Source of the DNA: CAYMMX01 sp964391675
GTDB lineage: Bacteria > Cyanobacteriota > Vampirovibrionia > Gastranaerophilales > Gastranaerophilaceae
Length of the DNA: 64,000 nt
Direction of reading: 5' to 3'
NCBI GenBank assembly: GCA_964391675.1
Contig: CAYMMX010000002.1
Coordinates: 1-64,000 of the forward strand
Position 1 is the first letter of the stretch; each line of letters begins with the position of its first letter. Below, piece after piece: positions 32,603-41,755 of this stretch. The notes under the pieces were generated by a model. It was given only the letters and a program-made list of their open reading frames with translations, made no database searches and was not told where the DNA came from. A program made the position numbers and the translations under genes.

Positions 32603-33865
32603 TTATTTTTTTTGTTTTTCATCAATAATTTTTGCTAAAATATTTTTTGCGGTATCTAATTGAATATCTTTTTTAAAATTCAATTCTTTTTGACTGAGTT
32701 TAATTTCAAAATCGGGAGAAATCCCTTTTTTATTTATATCATAACCTGATGGAGTAAGATATTTTGCTATTGTTAAATTTAATCCGGTTTCATTTGGCAG
32801 AGGAATAATTTTTTGAACCATTCCTTTACCGAAGGTTTTTGTTCCCACTAATTTTGCTTTTTGATAATCTTTAAGTGCTCCTGATAGTATTTCACTGGCA
32901 CTGGCTGAACTCCCGTCAACCAATATAAGTAATGGTTTATTGATTATATAATCATTGTTTTGAGCATATATGTTTCTTTTATATCCATTTCTTCCTACAA
33001 TACTGACTATTTTTCCCTTATCTATAAACATATTTGCTATAAATACAGCATTTGGAAGTAATCCTCCGGTATTCCCTCTTAAATCAATTATCAATCCTTC
33101 AGTTTTATTTGTTTTTTTAAGAGCTGTTAAAAATTCATTTGATGTTGTATTTCCGATGAAACTTAAAATTTGTATATATCCTATATTTTTGTCAACAGAA
33201 CTTTTAACTGTTTTTATTTTTATTTCTTTTCGTATAATTTTTTTAGTAATACTTTTTTTATTTCTTATTAAAGTAATTTCTACAATGGTATTTTCGGGAC
33301 CTCTTACTATATCTGCGACTTCTGAAGTTTTCATTCCTGAAATATTTTTCCCGTTTACTTTCAATATAATGTCACCTTCCTTGAGTCCGGCTACAAAGGC
33401 AGGTGTATCTTCTATGACACTTACAACATAGGTTTTTCCTCCTATAGTAGAGATATTTACACCTATGCCACTAATTTTAGAATTAATAGATATATTTTGG
33501 TCGGAATAACTTTTTTTATCCAAATATCTTGAATAAGGATCATCAAGGCTTTCTAACATTGTATTTATTGCTACATTTGCATCTTCATCAGTTTCAATTT
33601 TTCCTGCATAATGTTTTTTCCATCTATTCCAATTCTGGTTATTTAACTTTTCATCATAAAAATTATTCTTTATAATGTTCCAAGTATTGTCAAATAGCTT
33701 TTGGGATTTGACTTTTTCTTTATTTATCAGATTACCCGTATCAACAACTGATGAAATAGAAATAAAATCTCCCATCAAAATTTTGTTGAAACCAAAAAGT
33801 ATTATTATTAATAAAATAAATAAAAGAACTTGTTTTTTCATTTTAATTTGTAACTCTTCTTTCAC
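32603..33865 (-). CDS. ctpA: CtpA-type C-terminal processing protease (S41)
   Basis: This 420-residue protein has an N-terminal membrane anchor (about 12-28, VLLFILLIIILFGFN) and a helical bundle with FYDEKLNNQNW. A PDZ domain follows at about 110-195 (ISGIGVNISTIGG, VAGLKEGDIILKVNGKNISG). The S41 core has LRGNTGGLL, VDGSSASASEILSGALKD with the catalytic Ser, and GTKTFGKG with the catalytic Lys. The enzyme acts outside the membrane on C-termini of envelope proteins. The length is normal. There is no adjacent partner. Confidence 0.92.
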   Translation of the reverse strand: MKEELQIKMKKQVLLFILLIIILFGFNKILMGDFISISSVVDTGNLINKEKVKSQKLFDNTWNIIKNNFYDEKLNNQNWNRWKKHYAGKIETDEDANVAINTMLESLDDPYSRYLDKKSYSDQNISINSKISGIGVNISTIGGKTYVVSVIEDTPAFVAGLKEGDIILKVNGKNISGMKTSEVADIVRGPENTIVEITLIRNKKSITKKIIRKEIKIKTVKSSVDKNIGYIQILSFIGNTTSNEFLTALKKTNKTEGLIIDLRGNTGGLLPNAVFIANMFIDKGKIVSIVGRNGYKRNIYAQNNDYIINKPLLILVDGSSASASEILSGALKDYQKAKLVGTKTFGKGMVQKIIPLPNETGLNLTIAKYLTPSGYDINKKGISPDFEIKLSQKELNFKKDIQLDTAKNILAKIIDEKQKK

Positions 33866-33939
33866 TATTATTTAATAACAATTTACACTTTTTTTCAATA
33901 GCCTTATGGTCAAAAAATAGTATCAGGTTTTAAAATATT

Positions 33940-34686
33940 TTATAGATTTTCAAATCCAGGGGACGTTTCAGGTAAGTTTTGATATCCTTCGTTTGAATAT
34001 ACTGTTTTTTTAATATATTTGCTTGTATGGTTGCCTCTTTCAAATATTTTTTTTAAAGTATTTTCTCTTTGTACAAGCGAATCCATATTTAATTCATATT
34101 CAGGATATAATTCAAGCAATTCACTCCAAACTGCAGCTTCCATTGTCCATGCATAAGTTTCTTCTGTAAGAGAATTATATTCATCTTGATGCAGAGCTTC
34201 ATGCGATATTAAAGCTGCAAGAGCTATTGCAGGTGAGGAGCTATGCTTATCACTTACATATATGTATAAATTTTTACCTCTTTTCCAGCCTAATGCATCA
34301 TAATTAGCATATTTTGTGTTGATTAAACCCAAATTCTTAAACTCAACTTTGATAGGTTTCTTTGTTAAATTATTACCTAAAATGGCATCTCTTGAAAATT
34401 GACCATTAGTTCCTTTAAGCATATCAAGTGCTACCATAAATACTTCGTCTTTTGCTGAACAATTATAAATATTTTTAATTTCACTAATATATGTAGTTGT
34501 ATATTTGGATGGATATAAAGGATTTACCGGGGAATCTGATGGGGGAGTATTTTTTTGATTTTTTTTATTGTTTAAAGCATTATTTTTAGGAACAGGAGGC
34601 TTATCTAAAATTATCGCACTGGCAAAATTAGCGTTCAAAATAAAAAACATTGATAATAAAATATTACAAACATAACTTTTTTTCAT
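33940..34686 (-). CDS. Secreted zincin-like protein
   Basis: I choose ATG 34686, with GAGGG 8 bp upstream; an in-frame start at 34713 lacks a site. The 248 residues have a signal peptide (about 1-24, ending ANFASA), then a Pro/Asn/Lys linker. At about 163-172 the protein reads LISHEALHQDEY, a HExxH metal motif. EETYAWTMEAAVWSELLE after it may hold the third ligand. It looks like a single-domain metallopeptidase, but the family is not recognised. It is alone on its transcript. Confidence 0.6.
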   Translation of the reverse strand: MKKSYVCNILLSMFFILNANFASAIILDKPPVPKNNALNNKKNQKNTPPSDSPVNPLYPSKYTTTYISEIKNIYNCSAKDEVFMVALDMLKGTNGQFSRDAILGNNLTKKPIKVEFKNLGLINTKYANYDALGWKRGKNLYIYVSDKHSSSPAIALAALISHEALHQDEYNSLTEETYAWTMEAAVWSELLELYPEYELNMDSLVQRENTLKKIFERGNHTSKYIKKTVYSNEGYQNLPETSPGFENL

Positions 34687-34815
34687 AGAGTAAACCCTCA
34701 AATCTTCCGCCAATTCTGTTTTATTAATTAACTTTTCATAAAAAAGCCATGACTACAGTATAGCATCGTTTTATTTTAAGGACAAATTCATAAAAGTCTA
34801 ATAATTATTTAATGT

Positions 34816-35166
34816 TTATTTCCTTAAAATTTTTGCATTTTTTAGATAAACAAATTCCGGTAAAAAGTCTTCTTCACAATTTAAAACTATAAGAACCCTC
34901 AAGCACATTTTTAGTGACTCCGGAACATTTAATTCATTAAAACACATCATTGCAACTTCCTTCCAATCAAGGTTCTCTCGAGCATATTTTGCCGGAAAAC
35001 TTGCATTTAAGTCTTCTGTTAAAGTAAAAATTACATGAGATATAAATTCTTTTTTTATATTATTCTTTGCAATGAGTTCATTTAGAAGTTCTATTGTAGC
35101 TTCTTTAATTGCTTGTGAAGAATTTTGTTCTACAGTTATTGCACCTCTTATACCTTTAGAAATCAT
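34816..35166 (-). CDS. aroH: Chorismate mutase, AroH type
   Basis: The 116 residues match the monofunctional AroH fold: GIRGAITVEQNS at the N-terminus, ATIELLNELIAKN, SHVIFTLTEDLNASFPAKYAR with the active-site loop, and LRVLIVLN. The enzyme turns chorismate into prephenate for Tyr and Phe. Its ATG overlaps the fmt stop by 4 bp, so it is the third gene of the def-fmt-aroH operon. The link of an aromatic enzyme to formyl-Met processing looks like operon convenience. Confidence 0.9.
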   Translation of the reverse strand: MISKGIRGAITVEQNSSQAIKEATIELLNELIAKNNIKKEFISHVIFTLTEDLNASFPAKYARENLDWKEVAMMCFNELNVPESLKMCLRVLIVLNCEEDFLPEFVYLKNAKILRK

Positions 35167-36113
35167 TTAAATCCATCTCCTATACAAAGTTTTGCTCCGT
35201 TTGCCCAATTCTTTGCCATTATTTCACTTTTTCCTTCGGGTTTTATTTTCGTTATTAATAAAAGACCTTTAACAGTTGCAACTTCTAATCCTTCTTTAGT
35301 AATTCTGGTAATTTCTCCTACTTTACCCACAAAACCTTCAGGAATTTCTTCATCTAATACTCTTGTTTCAATTATTTTTATTAACTTACCTCTAAAAAAA
35401 CAGTGAGCAGAAGGGGCTTTATATAATCCTCTGACCAAATTATGAATTTCTCTTGCTGTTTTTGTCCAATCAATTTGAGCATCTTCTTTTTTTATTTTGT
35501 GAGCATATGAAATATTTTCACAAGACTGTTCGATAGGTCTTAAAACACCGTTTTGGATATTTAGTAAAGTTATTTCGATAAGTTTAGGAGCTTTTTGAGC
35601 TATCAGTTCAAAAAGCTCTTCATAATTCATGTTTTCTGTAATTTCAATTTCATCTGTAAGACATATTGCTCCGCAATCTAATCCTTCTTCTGTAACCATT
35701 GTACAAATTCCGGTTTTTTTATCACCGTTTATTAAAGCCATTTGAATAGGATTTGCTCCTCTATATAGAGGTAATAAAGACGCATGGAGGTTTATAGTTG
35801 CGTATTTCGGGATTGTTAAAACTTCTTTTGATAAAATTTGTCCGAAAGCAAAAGTAATGAAAAAATCAGGATTTAATTTTTTTAATTCTTCTTGTACATA
35901 TGAATCTTTTTTAATAGAAGAAGGTTGAAAAACAGGAATTTTATTTTCTAAAGCATATTGTTTAACAGGACAAGGAATCACTTTATATCCTCTGCCTGTT
36001 GGTTTATCAGGTTGAGTTACAATTGCCATAACTTCTATATTTTCTGATTTTGTAAGATAATCTAATGATTTTAAAGCTATTTTTGGAGTTGCAAAAAATA
36101 CAACTTTTATCAT
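35163..36113 (-). CDS. fmt: Methionyl-tRNA formyltransferase
   Basis: The 316 residues have VVFFATPKIALKSLD at the start and LHASLLPLYRGANPI, the H-x-SLLPxYRG formyl-folate site. TEEGLDCGAI holds the catalytic Asp region, and the C-terminal OB domain contains CFFRGKLIKIIE. It formylates initiator Met-tRNA. It overlaps def (36110) and aroH by 4 bp each. The initiator tRNA that it serves is the gene used as integration target elsewhere in this window. Confidence 0.96.
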   Translation of the reverse strand: MIKVVFFATPKIALKSLDYLTKSENIEVMAIVTQPDKPTGRGYKVIPCPVKQYALENKIPVFQPSSIKKDSYVQEELKKLNPDFFITFAFGQILSKEVLTIPKYATINLHASLLPLYRGANPIQMALINGDKKTGICTMVTEEGLDCGAICLTDEIEITENMNYEELFELIAQKAPKLIEITLLNIQNGVLRPIEQSCENISYAHKIKKEDAQIDWTKTAREIHNLVRGLYKAPSAHCFFRGKLIKIIETRVLDEEIPEGFVGKVGEITRITKEGLEVATVKGLLLITKIKPEGKSEIMAKNWANGAKLCIGDGFK

Positions 36114-36691
36114 TTTTTCCCCTTAGATAATTCTTTTTTAATTTCTTCCTCAATATCTTTTTCTTCAAGTAATTTTTCCACTTCAAGATGAGGCAAATTA
36201 TGTTTCTCTAATTCTTTTTCCACTTCAAATCGATTTGTTGCATGATCCACAAATAAAATACCATCTAAATGGTCATTTTCGTGCTGAATTGCTTTTACAA
36301 GAAGGCTAGCGTCTTTCGCTTCAATTACAAAAGGCTTACCGTTACTGTCAAGAGCTTTAACCATTATATTTTTATATCTTCTTACATCTGTATATACATC
36401 AGGAAAGCTTAAGCAACCTTCATTACTAATAAATCCACCTGATTTTTTTATTATTTTAGGGTTTATAAAAACAATAGGATTTAAAGCTTCATCACCTGAT
36501 GATGTATCTATAACAAAAATCCTGTAATTTTCTCCTATTTGAGGAGCAGCAAGACCTACTCCGTTTTTTGCATATAAAGTGTCAAGCAAATCTTTGACCA
36601 ACTCTTTTATTTTTTTTGAAACTTTATGGACTTCCTTTGACGGCTCACGAAGTGATGGTGTACCGTATTTTACAATTTTTTTTACAGCCAT
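36110..36691 (-). CDS. def: Peptide deformylase
   Basis: The 193 residues carry the three deformylase motifs: GVGLAAPQIG (about 43-52), EGCLSFP (about 91-97) and QHENDHLDG (about 134-142) with the HExxH metal site. It removes formyl groups from new proteins. A basic, glutamate-rich tail (about 160-193) is longer than the core needs. The upstream region (36692-36801) contains a TATAAT at about 36718 on the minus strand. Confidence 0.95.
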   Translation of the reverse strand: MAVKKIVKYGTPSLREPSKEVHKVSKKIKELVKDLLDTLYAKNGVGLAAPQIGENYRIFVIDTSSGDEALNPIVFINPKIIKKSGGFISNEGCLSFPDVYTDVRRYKNIMVKALDSNGKPFVIEAKDASLLVKAIQHENDHLDGILFVDHATNRFEVEKELEKHNLPHLEVEKLLEEKDIEEEIKKELSKGKK

Positions 36692-36766
36692 TTCTCTTAC
36701 ATTCCTTATTTATTATTTATTATAACACATAAAAATATAGATTTTTGATTACAAATTTGTAATTAT

Positions 36767-36793
36767 TTGCGTAAAAAAAAAATATGATATAAA
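36767..36793 (+). promoter_or_regulatory. Weak promoter close to the TPR gene start
   Basis: TTGCGT (36767-36772) and TATAAA (36788-36793) are 15 bp apart. The expected transcription start lies within a few bases of the ATG at 36802, and there is no ribosome site, so a leaderless mRNA is possible. Confidence 0.35.
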
Positions 36794-36801
36794 ATAAAAA
36801 A

Positions 36802-37851
36802 ATGGACAATAAAGAAATTGCTATAAAAATTCAAGAGACAATTTTGGCAATAGCCAAAGAACCTAAAAATATTGAACATTATCATGAACTTGCAAATTTA
36901 TATGGTATGGATTCAAAATTTGATAGTATGATTTCTACTTATGAAAGTTTGTTAGAAATAAATCCGAAGGATATTTCTGCACTTATTAATATTGGTAGTT
37001 TATGGTTTTATAATAAAGATTATAGAAAGGCTTTTTCTTATTATAAAAGAGCTGAAGAATTAGATCCTTTAAATTATGCAATATTTTATAATATAGGAAA
37101 TGTGTATGCTGAATTAAAAAATTACCCAAAAGCTTTATCTTCATATAATCGTGCACTTGATTTGCAGTCTCCTACTCAGGATATTTACAATTCAATGGCA
37201 CAATTATTTACAGAAATGGAAAATTTTGTAGAAGCAGAAATGTACTATAAACGAGTACTTACAATGGATTCTGAAGATTTATTGGCAAATATCGGACTTG
37301 GAAATATTTATTTGCAGTTTGGTGAATATGAGAAAGCGATTTTAAGGTATAAAAAGATTTCAGAGCTTTATCCTGATAACAAAGAAGTTAACGTTTATCT
37401 TGGAAAGGCTCTTACCGCTATGAATAAAAAAGATGAAGCTTTTGATTATTATGAAAAAGCTTTGGAAGCTTCAGGAAGTAATTATAATGTATATATTTCT
37501 TACGCTATTTCGCAAACTGAATTTAAAAACTTTGAAAAAGCAATTTCCCTATATGAAAAAGCTATAGATGAAAATCCGAAAGCAGAAGAAGCTTATATGC
37601 TTTTGGGTAATTTATATTTTGATCTTCGCCAATATACAGAAGCAAAAGAACAATATGCCAATATATTAAAATTTAATTATAGAAATGATAAAGCACACCT
37701 TTTAACAGGTAATGTTTATTATATGTTAGGCAATATAGAAGAAGCTTTAGTTTCATACAGAGATGCTATAAAAATGGCTGATGATAATGATGAGTATAAA
37801 TTGATTTATTTGCAAGTATTAGATGATTATATTGATAATAAAGGAAAATAA
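36802..37851 (+). CDS. TPR-repeat protein
   Basis: The 349 residues consist of about nine tetratricopeptide units from residue 20 onward. Typical stretches are ALINIGSLWFYNKDYRKAFS, AIFYNIGNVYAELKNYPKAL and AYMLLGNLYFDLRQYTEAK. No signal or membrane segment is seen. It is a cytoplasmic scaffold for protein partners, unknown here. It lies 2 bp before the Tic20-like gene, and the two probably share a transcript. Confidence 0.85.
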   Translation: MDNKEIAIKIQETILAIAKEPKNIEHYHELANLYGMDSKFDSMISTYESLLEINPKDISALINIGSLWFYNKDYRKAFSYYKRAEELDPLNYAIFYNIGNVYAELKNYPKALSSYNRALDLQSPTQDIYNSMAQLFTEMENFVEAEMYYKRVLTMDSEDLLANIGLGNIYLQFGEYEKAILRYKKISELYPDNKEVNVYLGKALTAMNKKDEAFDYYEKALEASGSNYNVYISYAISQTEFKNFEKAISLYEKAIDENPKAEEAYMLLGNLYFDLRQYTEAKEQYANILKFNYRNDKAHLLTGNVYYMLGNIEEALVSYRDAIKMADDNDEYKLIYLQVLDDYIDNKGK

Positions 37852-37853
37852 TT

Positions 37854-38276
37854 ATGCAAAACAGATATTCGCAAAATGAGCCATTATTAATTGAGAAAAT
37901 AATTGCTTCATTGAGTTATGTCACATCAGGATTTGTTGGGTTTTTTTGGCTGCTTTTAGGAATTTTTACGAAAAATACGGTCAGACCTTATCTTAAATAT
38001 CATATTTTTCAATCAATATTTATATCAATAGCATTTTTCCTACTTAGTGCTTTTTTAGGCTTAGTTATGAATATTTTAAGTGTAATCCCAGGTATAAATC
38101 AAATTGTATTACAGTTTACATTCTACTTAAATGCTCCTATCATACTAGGCATTTCTGTTATTCAGACATTTATGTTTTCTCTTATCATTTATCTTGTTTT
38201 TACTAGTTTTCAGGGACAATACAGCTATATTCCATGGATATCTGACATTATAAAAGAAAATATTGGTTGTAACTAA
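37854..38276 (+). CDS. Tic20-like membrane protein
   Basis: The 140 residues have a short polar start, then KIIASLSYVTSGFVGFFWLLLG and three more membrane helices (about 48-70, 80-100, 105-125), in a layout like cyanobacterial Tic20 proteins. In plastids the relative is a protein-import channel; the role in bacteria is unknown. Presence here is one of the better pointers to the cyanobacterial lineage. A terminator follows 24 bp after the stop. Confidence 0.65.
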   Translation: MQNRYSQNEPLLIEKIIASLSYVTSGFVGFFWLLLGIFTKNTVRPYLKYHIFQSIFISIAFFLLSAFLGLVMNILSVIPGINQIVLQFTFYLNAPIILGISVIQTFMFSLIIYLVFTSFQGQYSYIPWISDIIKENIGCN

Positions 38277-38299
38277 TAAATAGATTTCTGAAAATAAAA

Positions 38300-38327
38300 A
38301 AGCGGCTTATCGCCGCTTAAATCTTTT
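38300..38327 (+). terminator. Terminator after Tic20-like gene
   Basis: AAGCGGC (38300-38306) pairs with GCCGCTT (38312-38318) around a 5-nt loop, followed by a T-rich stretch. Confidence 0.75.
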
Positions 38328-38378
38328 TCTTTTCTTTATTTTTCCTTTTCCCCAAAATTTGTTTTATTAATTCCTCAA

Positions 38379-38567
38379 TTAGTCTAATAGCGCATCCAAT
38401 ATTGTTGCATTTTTTGTTGCCAATGGATTACTTCTTACTTGATTTTTATGAATATAAGTTCTTAATGCTTCTCTGATTAATTCTGAACGTGAACGATTTT
38501 CGTTTCCTGCTACTGTATCAATTTCGTCTAAAAATCTTTCCGGCATGGAAATCAAAACTCTTGCCAT
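38379..38567 (-). CDS. Ribbon-helix-helix (CopG-type) regulator
   Basis: The 62 residues give the RHH strand ARVLISMPERFLDEID and then helices RSRSELIREALRTYI, as in CopG/NikR N-terminal domains. RBS AAAAGGAG precedes the ATG. No toxin gene stands beside it, so an antitoxin role is not supported. Autoregulation is likely by family habit. Confidence 0.82.
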   Translation of the reverse strand: MARVLISMPERFLDEIDTVAGNENRSRSELIREALRTYIHKNQVRSNPLATKNATILDALLD

Positions 38568-38704
38568 ATGTGTTCTCCTTTTAATTTTGTTTTACTGTCC
38601 TCGTATTTATATAAAGTTATTTTGTATTTAAAAATTGCGTACAAAGTATATACTTTTAAAAAATTACTTAACATTTCTTAATTTAAGTGTTCTTAAATTG
38701 AGTA

Positions 38705-38744
38705 ATAGCAAAAAGCAGAGTATTAATACTCTGCTTTTTGCTAT
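38705..38744. terminator. Perfect 40-bp palindrome, bidirectional terminator
   Basis: Bases 38705-38724 are the exact reverse complement of 38725-38744, with no loop. The arms carry A-runs on one side and T-runs on the other, so each strand has a T-tract inside the 3' arm. It lies 18 bp after the stop of the minus-strand gene at 38763. Confidence 0.75.
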
Positions 38745-38762
38745 ACTTAAAAACTAAAATTA

Positions 38763-39269
38763 TTATGCGAATATGTTTAATGATTCTTCAATATTTTTTT
38801 CTTCTTTTTTTTGTGAGTTTAATAATTCTCCTTTATAGAAAGGATTAGAACCATTTTTATTAGAATCTAAATCTGCGGTTTCAACCAATTTTCCAAAAGT
38901 AGGTAATTTAACAACATTTTGTTTTTGTGCTATTTCTTTTGTTTCAGGAATTACTACTTTACCGTCAACAGTTTTAAAAATTGATTTAGAAGCTTCACTA
39001 TTTAGATATTTTAAACAATTAACAGCATTTTCGCTTAAGTTAACTTGCATACCTATTTTGGTCATTGCAATTTGGTTAGCAGTTGAAGCATCAACTTTAT
39101 TTCCGTAAAGGTCTGTTCCGATATTTACTCTGTTAAATTTAGTAAGATCAGCTTTTGCAAGAACAGAATTTTGAGAGTTAGCTCTTTGAAAGATTTGTTT
39201 TGTAACTTCTTTCAAAGCTGCTGTATCTATTCCGCTATTTATTTGATTATAAGATACACTTAAACTCAT
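38763..39269 (-). CDS. Hypothetical lineage-type protein
   Basis: This 168-residue protein has no signal peptide. It starts MSLSVSYNQINSGIDTAALK and contains RVNIGTDLYGNKVDAST and QIAMTKIGMQVNLSENAVNCL. Composition is soluble, mixed alpha/beta and lysine/asparagine rich. I recall no named family. It is a single-gene unit ended by the long palindrome. Confidence 0.65.
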   Translation of the reverse strand: MSLSVSYNQINSGIDTAALKEVTKQIFQRANSQNSVLAKADLTKFNRVNIGTDLYGNKVDASTANQIAMTKIGMQVNLSENAVNCLKYLNSEASKSIFKTVDGKVVIPETKEIAQKQNVVKLPTFGKLVETADLDSNKNGSNPFYKGELLNSQKKEEKNIEESLNIFA

Positions 39270-39466
39270 TTTCTTTGACCTTTATCCCTAATTGATTTCG
39301 TAACCCCAATTTGTTCGTACTATATTAATCGGTATTTTTTATTACAACTTTAGACTTTTGAATGCTTAATGTAACAATTGTTAACAATTAATAAATTTGT
39401 TTTAAATAAATTTAATTTTGTTACCCCTAGTATTTTTTAAAAATAGAGTTATAATTATAATAGATG

Positions 39467-39505
39467 TTGGAGCCTAAAAAAGGTCCGATTTTTAGGGTCT
39501 TCCAA
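39467..39505 (+). promoter_or_regulatory. 5'-end hairpin of the lipoprotein mRNA
   Basis: TTGGA (39467-39471) pairs with TCCAA (39501-39505), and CCTAAAAA (39473-39480) with TTTTTAGG (39489-39496). TATAAT at 39456-39461 places the transcription start at about the first base of the hairpin. It probably stabilises the mRNA or tunes its translation. Confidence 0.5.
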
Positions 39506-39522
39506 TTTTCAAGGATAGTAAG

Positions 39523-39780
39523 ATGTGTACTTCTAAAGTAAAAACTCTTGTTATCGTTTTCGCATTGTTTTTATTCGCTGGATTAGTTACTGTGGGATGC
39601 AAAGATAAAACAAAAAATGCTTGGGTTAATACTAATTCATTACCTGGTAAAACTTTCAGCCATAATATTAACAGTGCCCAACCAAATAATTCAGCAATTG
39701 TTTATTTGGGTTCCGATAACAAATCAAAATCAAAATTTGGACCGAAAGACGTTAATTTTGAATTTGAAAACTTAAGATAA
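39523..39780 (+). CDS. Small putative lipoprotein
   Basis: The 85 residues begin with a signal sequence (about 6-25, VKTLVIVFALFLFAGLVTVG) and then CKD at about residue 26, so Cys26 could be lipid-modified although VTVGC is not a perfect lipobox. The mature part is about 60 residues and Asn/Ser/Lys rich. RBS AAGGA and a structured leader precede it. The function is unknown. Confidence 0.65.
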   Translation: MCTSKVKTLVIVFALFLFAGLVTVGCKDKTKNAWVNTNSLPGKTFSHNINSAQPNNSAIVYLGSDNKSKSKFGPKDVNFEFENLR

Positions 39781-39850
39781 TTTCTTAAAGGTAATTTTTT
39801 AAAAACAAAGTCTTTCTTTTGTGAGCTTTTCAAAAAATTAGATTGTTGAA

Positions 39851-39880
39851 TTTACACTTAATTATTATATGGGGTATAAT
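39851..39880 (+). promoter_or_regulatory. Promoter of the U32 peptidase gene
   Basis: TTTACA (39851-39856) and TATAAT (39875-39880) are 18 bp apart. GGAGG follows at about 39888-39892 and GTG at 39900. The promoter therefore lies downstream of a TTG at 39843 and rules that start out. Confidence 0.65.
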
Positions 39881-39899
39881 AATTGCTGGAGGTTTTATT

Positions 39900-41678
39900 G
39901 TGATTGAATTACTTGCTCCCGCAAAGGATAAATTGTGCGCAAAAGCTGCTATTGATTATGGTGCTGATGCAGTTTACATTGGTGCAAGTAATTTTGGTGC
40001 AAGAAAAGGTGCTTTAAATTCTATAGAAGACATTAAAGAAGTGGTTGAATATGCACATAAATTTAATGTAAAAATTCATGTGGCAGTTAATACAATTTTA
40101 AATGATTCTGAGTTAGAAGAAGCCAAAAAACTTATTATTGAACTGTCAAAAATTAATATTGATGCAATTATAATCCAGGATATGGGGTTGCTTGAATCTA
40201 TTAAAAATATTGAAAAAATTTGTATTCATGCAAGTACTCAATGTAATAACAGAGACGCTGAAAAGGTAAAATTTTTAGCCAATATTGGTTTTTCAAGAGT
40301 TATTTTAGCCAGAGAACTTTCAATTAATCAAATTAAAGAAATTAAAGATCAAGTAGATATAGAGCTGGAAGCCTTTGTGCATGGTGCTTTATGTGTTTCA
40401 TATAGCGGACAATGTTATTTAAGTTATGCTATTGGCGGGCGTTCTGCAAATAAAGGTGAATGCGCACAGCCATGCAGAAAAAAATATTCTTTAGTTGATG
40501 AGCAAGGTAATTTTATTGCAAAAGATAAATATTTATTATGCTTAAAAGATTTTAACGCTTCAAATTATATAAAAGAATTGATAGAAGCAGGAGTAACTTC
40601 TTTTAAGATAGAAGGTCGTCTTAAGGATATTCATTATGTAAAAAATGTTGTTGCTTATTATCGTAAATTAATTGATGAATTAGGGTATAAAAAAACATCT
40701 TCAGGCAGAATTATTTTTGATTTTGAACCTGATATAGAAAAAAGCTTTAATCGTGGATTTAGTGATTATTTTCTTAACGGGAGAAAAAAATGTTATAATT
40801 TCGAAACACCAAAATCCGTCGGTAAATATATTGGTGAAATTAAAGAAATTAAAGGAAATTTTTTTATAATTGATTCTGATATTAAAATTCATCCGCAAGA
40901 CGGTTTGTGTTTTTTTGATAATAATAAACTGAAAGGATTTCTTGTTAATAAAGTTGAAAATAACAAAATTTATCCTAATAAAGTAAATGAGATTAAAATA
41001 GGAATAAAGCTTTATCGAAACTTTGATTCTGAATTTGAAAAAAAATTAAATAACTCAAATACATGTAGAAAATTGCCCATAAAGATTGATTTTAGCATGG
41101 GGAATATAAAGGCAACAGATGAAGAAGGTTTCTTTGTTGAGATTGATTATAATTTTAGTGAATTAGCCCAAAATCCTGAAAAAATGAAAGAAAATATAAT
41201 AAATCAGCTTAGCAAATCAGGCGAAAGTATATTTTTTACAGAAAGCGTAAAACTAAAAACAAATAAATTACCTTTTTTACCTTTATCAAAATTGAATGAA
41301 TTAAGAAGAAAACTATTGGAAAAACTTGAACTAGAAAGGCTAAAGAATTATAAAAATAATTCTTGTAATCTTGAAAATAAACAAAATGTAACTTATCCTC
41401 AAAAAGAAATAGATTTTACAGGTAACATTTTAAACAAAGAAGCCAAAGAATTTTATGAAAAACATGGTTGTAAGGTTATTGAACCGGCATTAGAAAGCAA
41501 TAAGTGTTCGAGCTCGGATAAATTTGTTAATAAAACTATTATGACTTGCAGGCATTGTTTAAAATATGCTTTTAATTTGTGTAAATCCTCTAAAAAACTT
41601 TATTTAATTGATGAAAAAAACAAAAAATATAATCTAAAATTTAATTGTGATAAATGTGAAATGGAAATTATTTTTTAA
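39900..41678 (+). CDS. U32-family peptidase / RlhA-like protein
   Basis: The start is GTG 39900 with GGAGG 7 bp upstream, which gives 592 residues beginning MIELLAPAKDKLCAK. U32 signatures are GADAVYIGASNFGAR, FVHGALCVSYSGQCYLS and GECAQPCRKKY; the latter two hold conserved cysteines. VTSFKIEGRLK ends the barrel. The C-terminal part (about 300-590) is less conserved and ends with CRHCLKYAFNLC and CDKCEM. Family members are peptidases or tRNA/rRNA hydroxylation factors; which one applies here is open. It stands alone. Confidence 0.85.
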   Translation: MIELLAPAKDKLCAKAAIDYGADAVYIGASNFGARKGALNSIEDIKEVVEYAHKFNVKIHVAVNTILNDSELEEAKKLIIELSKINIDAIIIQDMGLLESIKNIEKICIHASTQCNNRDAEKVKFLANIGFSRVILARELSINQIKEIKDQVDIELEAFVHGALCVSYSGQCYLSYAIGGRSANKGECAQPCRKKYSLVDEQGNFIAKDKYLLCLKDFNASNYIKELIEAGVTSFKIEGRLKDIHYVKNVVAYYRKLIDELGYKKTSSGRIIFDFEPDIEKSFNRGFSDYFLNGRKKCYNFETPKSVGKYIGEIKEIKGNFFIIDSDIKIHPQDGLCFFDNNKLKGFLVNKVENNKIYPNKVNEIKIGIKLYRNFDSEFEKKLNNSNTCRKLPIKIDFSMGNIKATDEEGFFVEIDYNFSELAQNPEKMKENIINQLSKSGESIFFTESVKLKTNKLPFLPLSKLNELRRKLLEKLELERLKNYKNNSCNLENKQNVTYPQKEIDFTGNILNKEAKEFYEKHGCKVIEPALESNKCSSSDKFVNKTIMTCRHCLKYAFNLCKSSKKLYLIDEKNKKYNLKFNCDKCEMEIIF

Positions 41679-41755
41679 GTTTTACAAACAATACTTTTCA
41701 AAGTATAATTAAAAAAAATTAAAGTTAAGCAAATAAAAACATACAAGGAAAACAT

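Noticed and set aside
38379..38567. Antitoxin of a toxin-antitoxin pair
   Set aside because: No toxin-like gene is adjacent; neighbours are a terminator and an unrelated hypothetical gene.
39843..39899. N-terminal extension of the U32 peptidase from TTG 39843
   Set aside because: The best promoter and the GGAGG site lie inside this stretch, and the conserved protein begins at GTG 39900.
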